Origin: an uncultured Lachnospiraceae bacterium
GTDB taxonomy: Bacteria; Bacillota; Clostridia; Lachnospirales; Lachnospiraceae
Reading direction: 5' to 3'
Length of the DNA: 64,000 nucleotides
Assembly: GCA_949840805.1 (NCBI GenBank)
Contig: CATKXR010000006.1
Coordinates: 62,001 to 126,000, forward strand
How positions within the stretch are numbered: the first letter of the stretch is position 1; each line of letters begins with the position of its first letter. The position numbers and the translations under genes were made by a program. This document shows positions 62,946 through 64,000 of the stretch, one piece after another. The notes beneath the pieces are model-generated. The model had not been told where the DNA came from. It did no database searches and saw nothing but the letters and a program-made list of their open reading frames with translations.

Positions 62946-64000
62946 TTAATGATAACAAATCACAGGAATCCCCTGATACACCAGATCATATAAGGCAGGC
63001 ACCGACTTGGGAGGAAGATTGACACATCCATGGCTCCCGTTGTTCTTGTAGATGGTCCCGCCGAAGCTCCCCCGCCAGTTCGCGTCATGGAGCCCGATAC
63101 CTCCGTTAAATGGCATCCAGTAGGATACAGGCGACTCATACGAATAACTGCCATCCGCACGCTTCGGTCCCCGCAGTACCCGGTTACGCGCTTTATAGGT
63201 CATGGTATAGATACCGGCAGGCGTGCTGTTCCCTCTGGCTGCATTCCCTGTCACACAGGGCGCGTCCCACACAACGGCTCCGTCCTTAACCATATACACA
63301 TGCTGGTTTGTCAGATCCACCTCCACATAGGTCTGTCCCCAGTCCTGCGCCCCATGCAGGGCTGCTCCTGAAACATACTGAGGCTCTCTGGACTGGGTCT
63401 GCCCGGTGCGGATCATGCCGATCAGGGCCTGCTGCTCTGCTGCCTGATCCATTTTCCATCCGTATTTGCCGCTGACCGAAACCTCCCGTCCGTCCGCCGC
63501 CCGGAAGGTACGAGTTGTCCCTGCCGTGTCATGGCGTCCCGCCAGCCCTGCGATATAAGCCGCCACCTTTTCACTGTCTAACTGAATCTCCCCGTCAGCC
63601 GTCCCTGTCAGCCAGGAACAGATGGTGGCCGCGTCCAACACCTCGCTGTCCTCGCCAAAAGTATAGGTAATCTCCATCTCCCGGCATCGGTTCATAGTGT
63701 CGCACAAATTTTTCAGGCTCTCATCCTCGGCAGTTACCGTAATCGGGTAATAACAGCCCGCCGCTTCCAGGTCTACTTCCCGGTCGCCTGCTGCCACTGC
63801 ATCCCGGATGGCCTGTGCCACCTTCTCCGGATAAACATTATTCCCGTTTACCTCCGGCACAATCGTGAAGGGTTCTCCCTCCTGGTATTCACTGACATGG
63901 GCATCTGTTGTTGTGACAATATCTCCGCCGATGATACAATTCAATGTCTGTATCTTTGCCTCCAGCATCTCCTGGCTGTATGTATTTTGCAGCTCGAGCC
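62946..64000 (-). CDS. L,D-transpeptidase (YkuD) with PG-binding domain, 5' end outside window
   Basis: The frame is open to the window edge, so the N-terminus is missing. The visible 350 residues hold a PG_binding_4-like repeat region (VTVTAEDESLKNLCDTMNRC-like area, about residues 1-180) and a YkuD domain: YVEVDLTNQHVYMVKDG, PAGIYTMTYKARNR, GIGLHDANWRGSFGGTIYKN and the catalytic NNGSHGCVNLPPKSVPALYD (His, Cys). It crosslinks peptidoglycan 3-3 or anchors proteins. An internal ATG at 63968 follows CAGGAG but upstream codons continue the frame, so it is probably not the true start. Confidence 0.9.
   Translation of the reverse strand, partial: LELQNTYSQEMLEAKIQTLNCIIGGDIVTTTDAHVSEYQEGEPFTIVPEVNGNNVYPEKVAQAIRDAVAAGDREVDLEAAGCYYPITVTAEDESLKNLCDTMNRCREMEITYTFGEDSEVLDAATICSWLTGTADGEIQLDSEKVAAYIAGLAGRHDTAGTTRTFRAADGREVSVSGKYGWKMDQAAEQQALIGMIRTGQTQSREPQYVSGAALHGAQDWGQTYVEVDLTNQHVYMVKDGAVVWDAPCVTGNAARGNSTPAGIYTMTYKARNRVLRGPKRADGSYSYESPVSYWMPFNGGIGLHDANWRGSFGGTIYKNNGSHGCVNLPPKSVPALYDLVYQGIPVICYH

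Noticed and set aside
1..64000. CRISPR arrays, tRNA or rRNA genes, prophage
   Set aside because: No regularly spaced repeats, no tRNA TPsiC-like signals noticed, no phage structural or integrase genes; tRNA absence should be confirmed by a dedicated scan.

Overview
The window looks like a chromosomal segment of a spore-forming gut-type Clostridia, most likely Lachnospiraceae. Grounds: an alpha/beta small acid-soluble spore protein, a SleB-type spore/cell-wall hydrolase, a YlbJ-like sporulation membrane protein, a Gram-positive type housekeeping sigma factor with a GTG start, strong AGGAGG ribosome sites and sigma-A promoters. No rRNA, tRNA, CRISPR array, insertion sequence or prophage was recognised.

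Positions 1-25030 are a long, AT-rich, minus-strand surface-glycan operon. Read from its promoter-proximal end it holds two NusG/LoaP-type antiterminators; a FlaA1/CapD-type sugar-nucleotide dehydratase, a DegT aminotransferase and a PglC-like sugar transferase that together would make and load a 4-amino-sugar on undecaprenyl phosphate; a metallo-beta-lactamase-fold hydrolase, an ATP-grasp ligase and an SDR; several glycosyltransferases including a GT11 fucosyltransferase-like enzyme; a three-domain nucleotidyltransferase-kinase-SIS isomerase fusion with a partner HAD phosphatase; a second aminotransferase, GNAT and hexapeptide acetyltransferases, a methyltransferase, a Wzy-like polymerase, a Wzx-like flippase, a HAD-like protein and a LicD phosphotransferase. 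The left end (1-235) is a fragmentary gene leaving the window.

The main discovery is upstream of that operon. Two perfect 31-bp inverted repeats (25362-25392 and 25642-25672) enclose 249 bp that carries a strong sigma-A promoter (25599-25627). That promoter currently points away from the operon, so the assembly appears to have captured the OFF orientation; inversion would aim it at loaP and the glycan genes. A second layer of variation is suggested by three G8 tracts inside three separate glycan genes; one has put the methyltransferase out of frame, while the other two genes are in frame. Invertible promoter, processive antiterminators and homopolymer slippage together suggest a multi-level phase-variable glycan. 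No recombinase gene lies in the window.

Positions 25861-64000 are higher-GC core genome: SleB-like hydrolase, a hybrid histidine kinase, a MATE exporter, ZIP transporter, a SWIM-SNF2 helicase, uppP, ung, hisF and hisH, a C_GCAxxG_C_C redox protein with a TauE exporter, queH, rpoD, a diacylglycerol kinase family lipid kinase, mutY, birA, argF, an SPFH/NfeD pair, a TrmH-family methyltransferase, nadE, ylbJ-like, the rsmD-coaD group, SASP, galM, an MBOAT/SGNH O-acylation pair with a divergent XRE regulator, a split chromate transporter, an Rpn-like nuclease and a partial L,D-transpeptidase. Between the MATE and ZIP genes are two very large hairpin elements that no coding gene explains.
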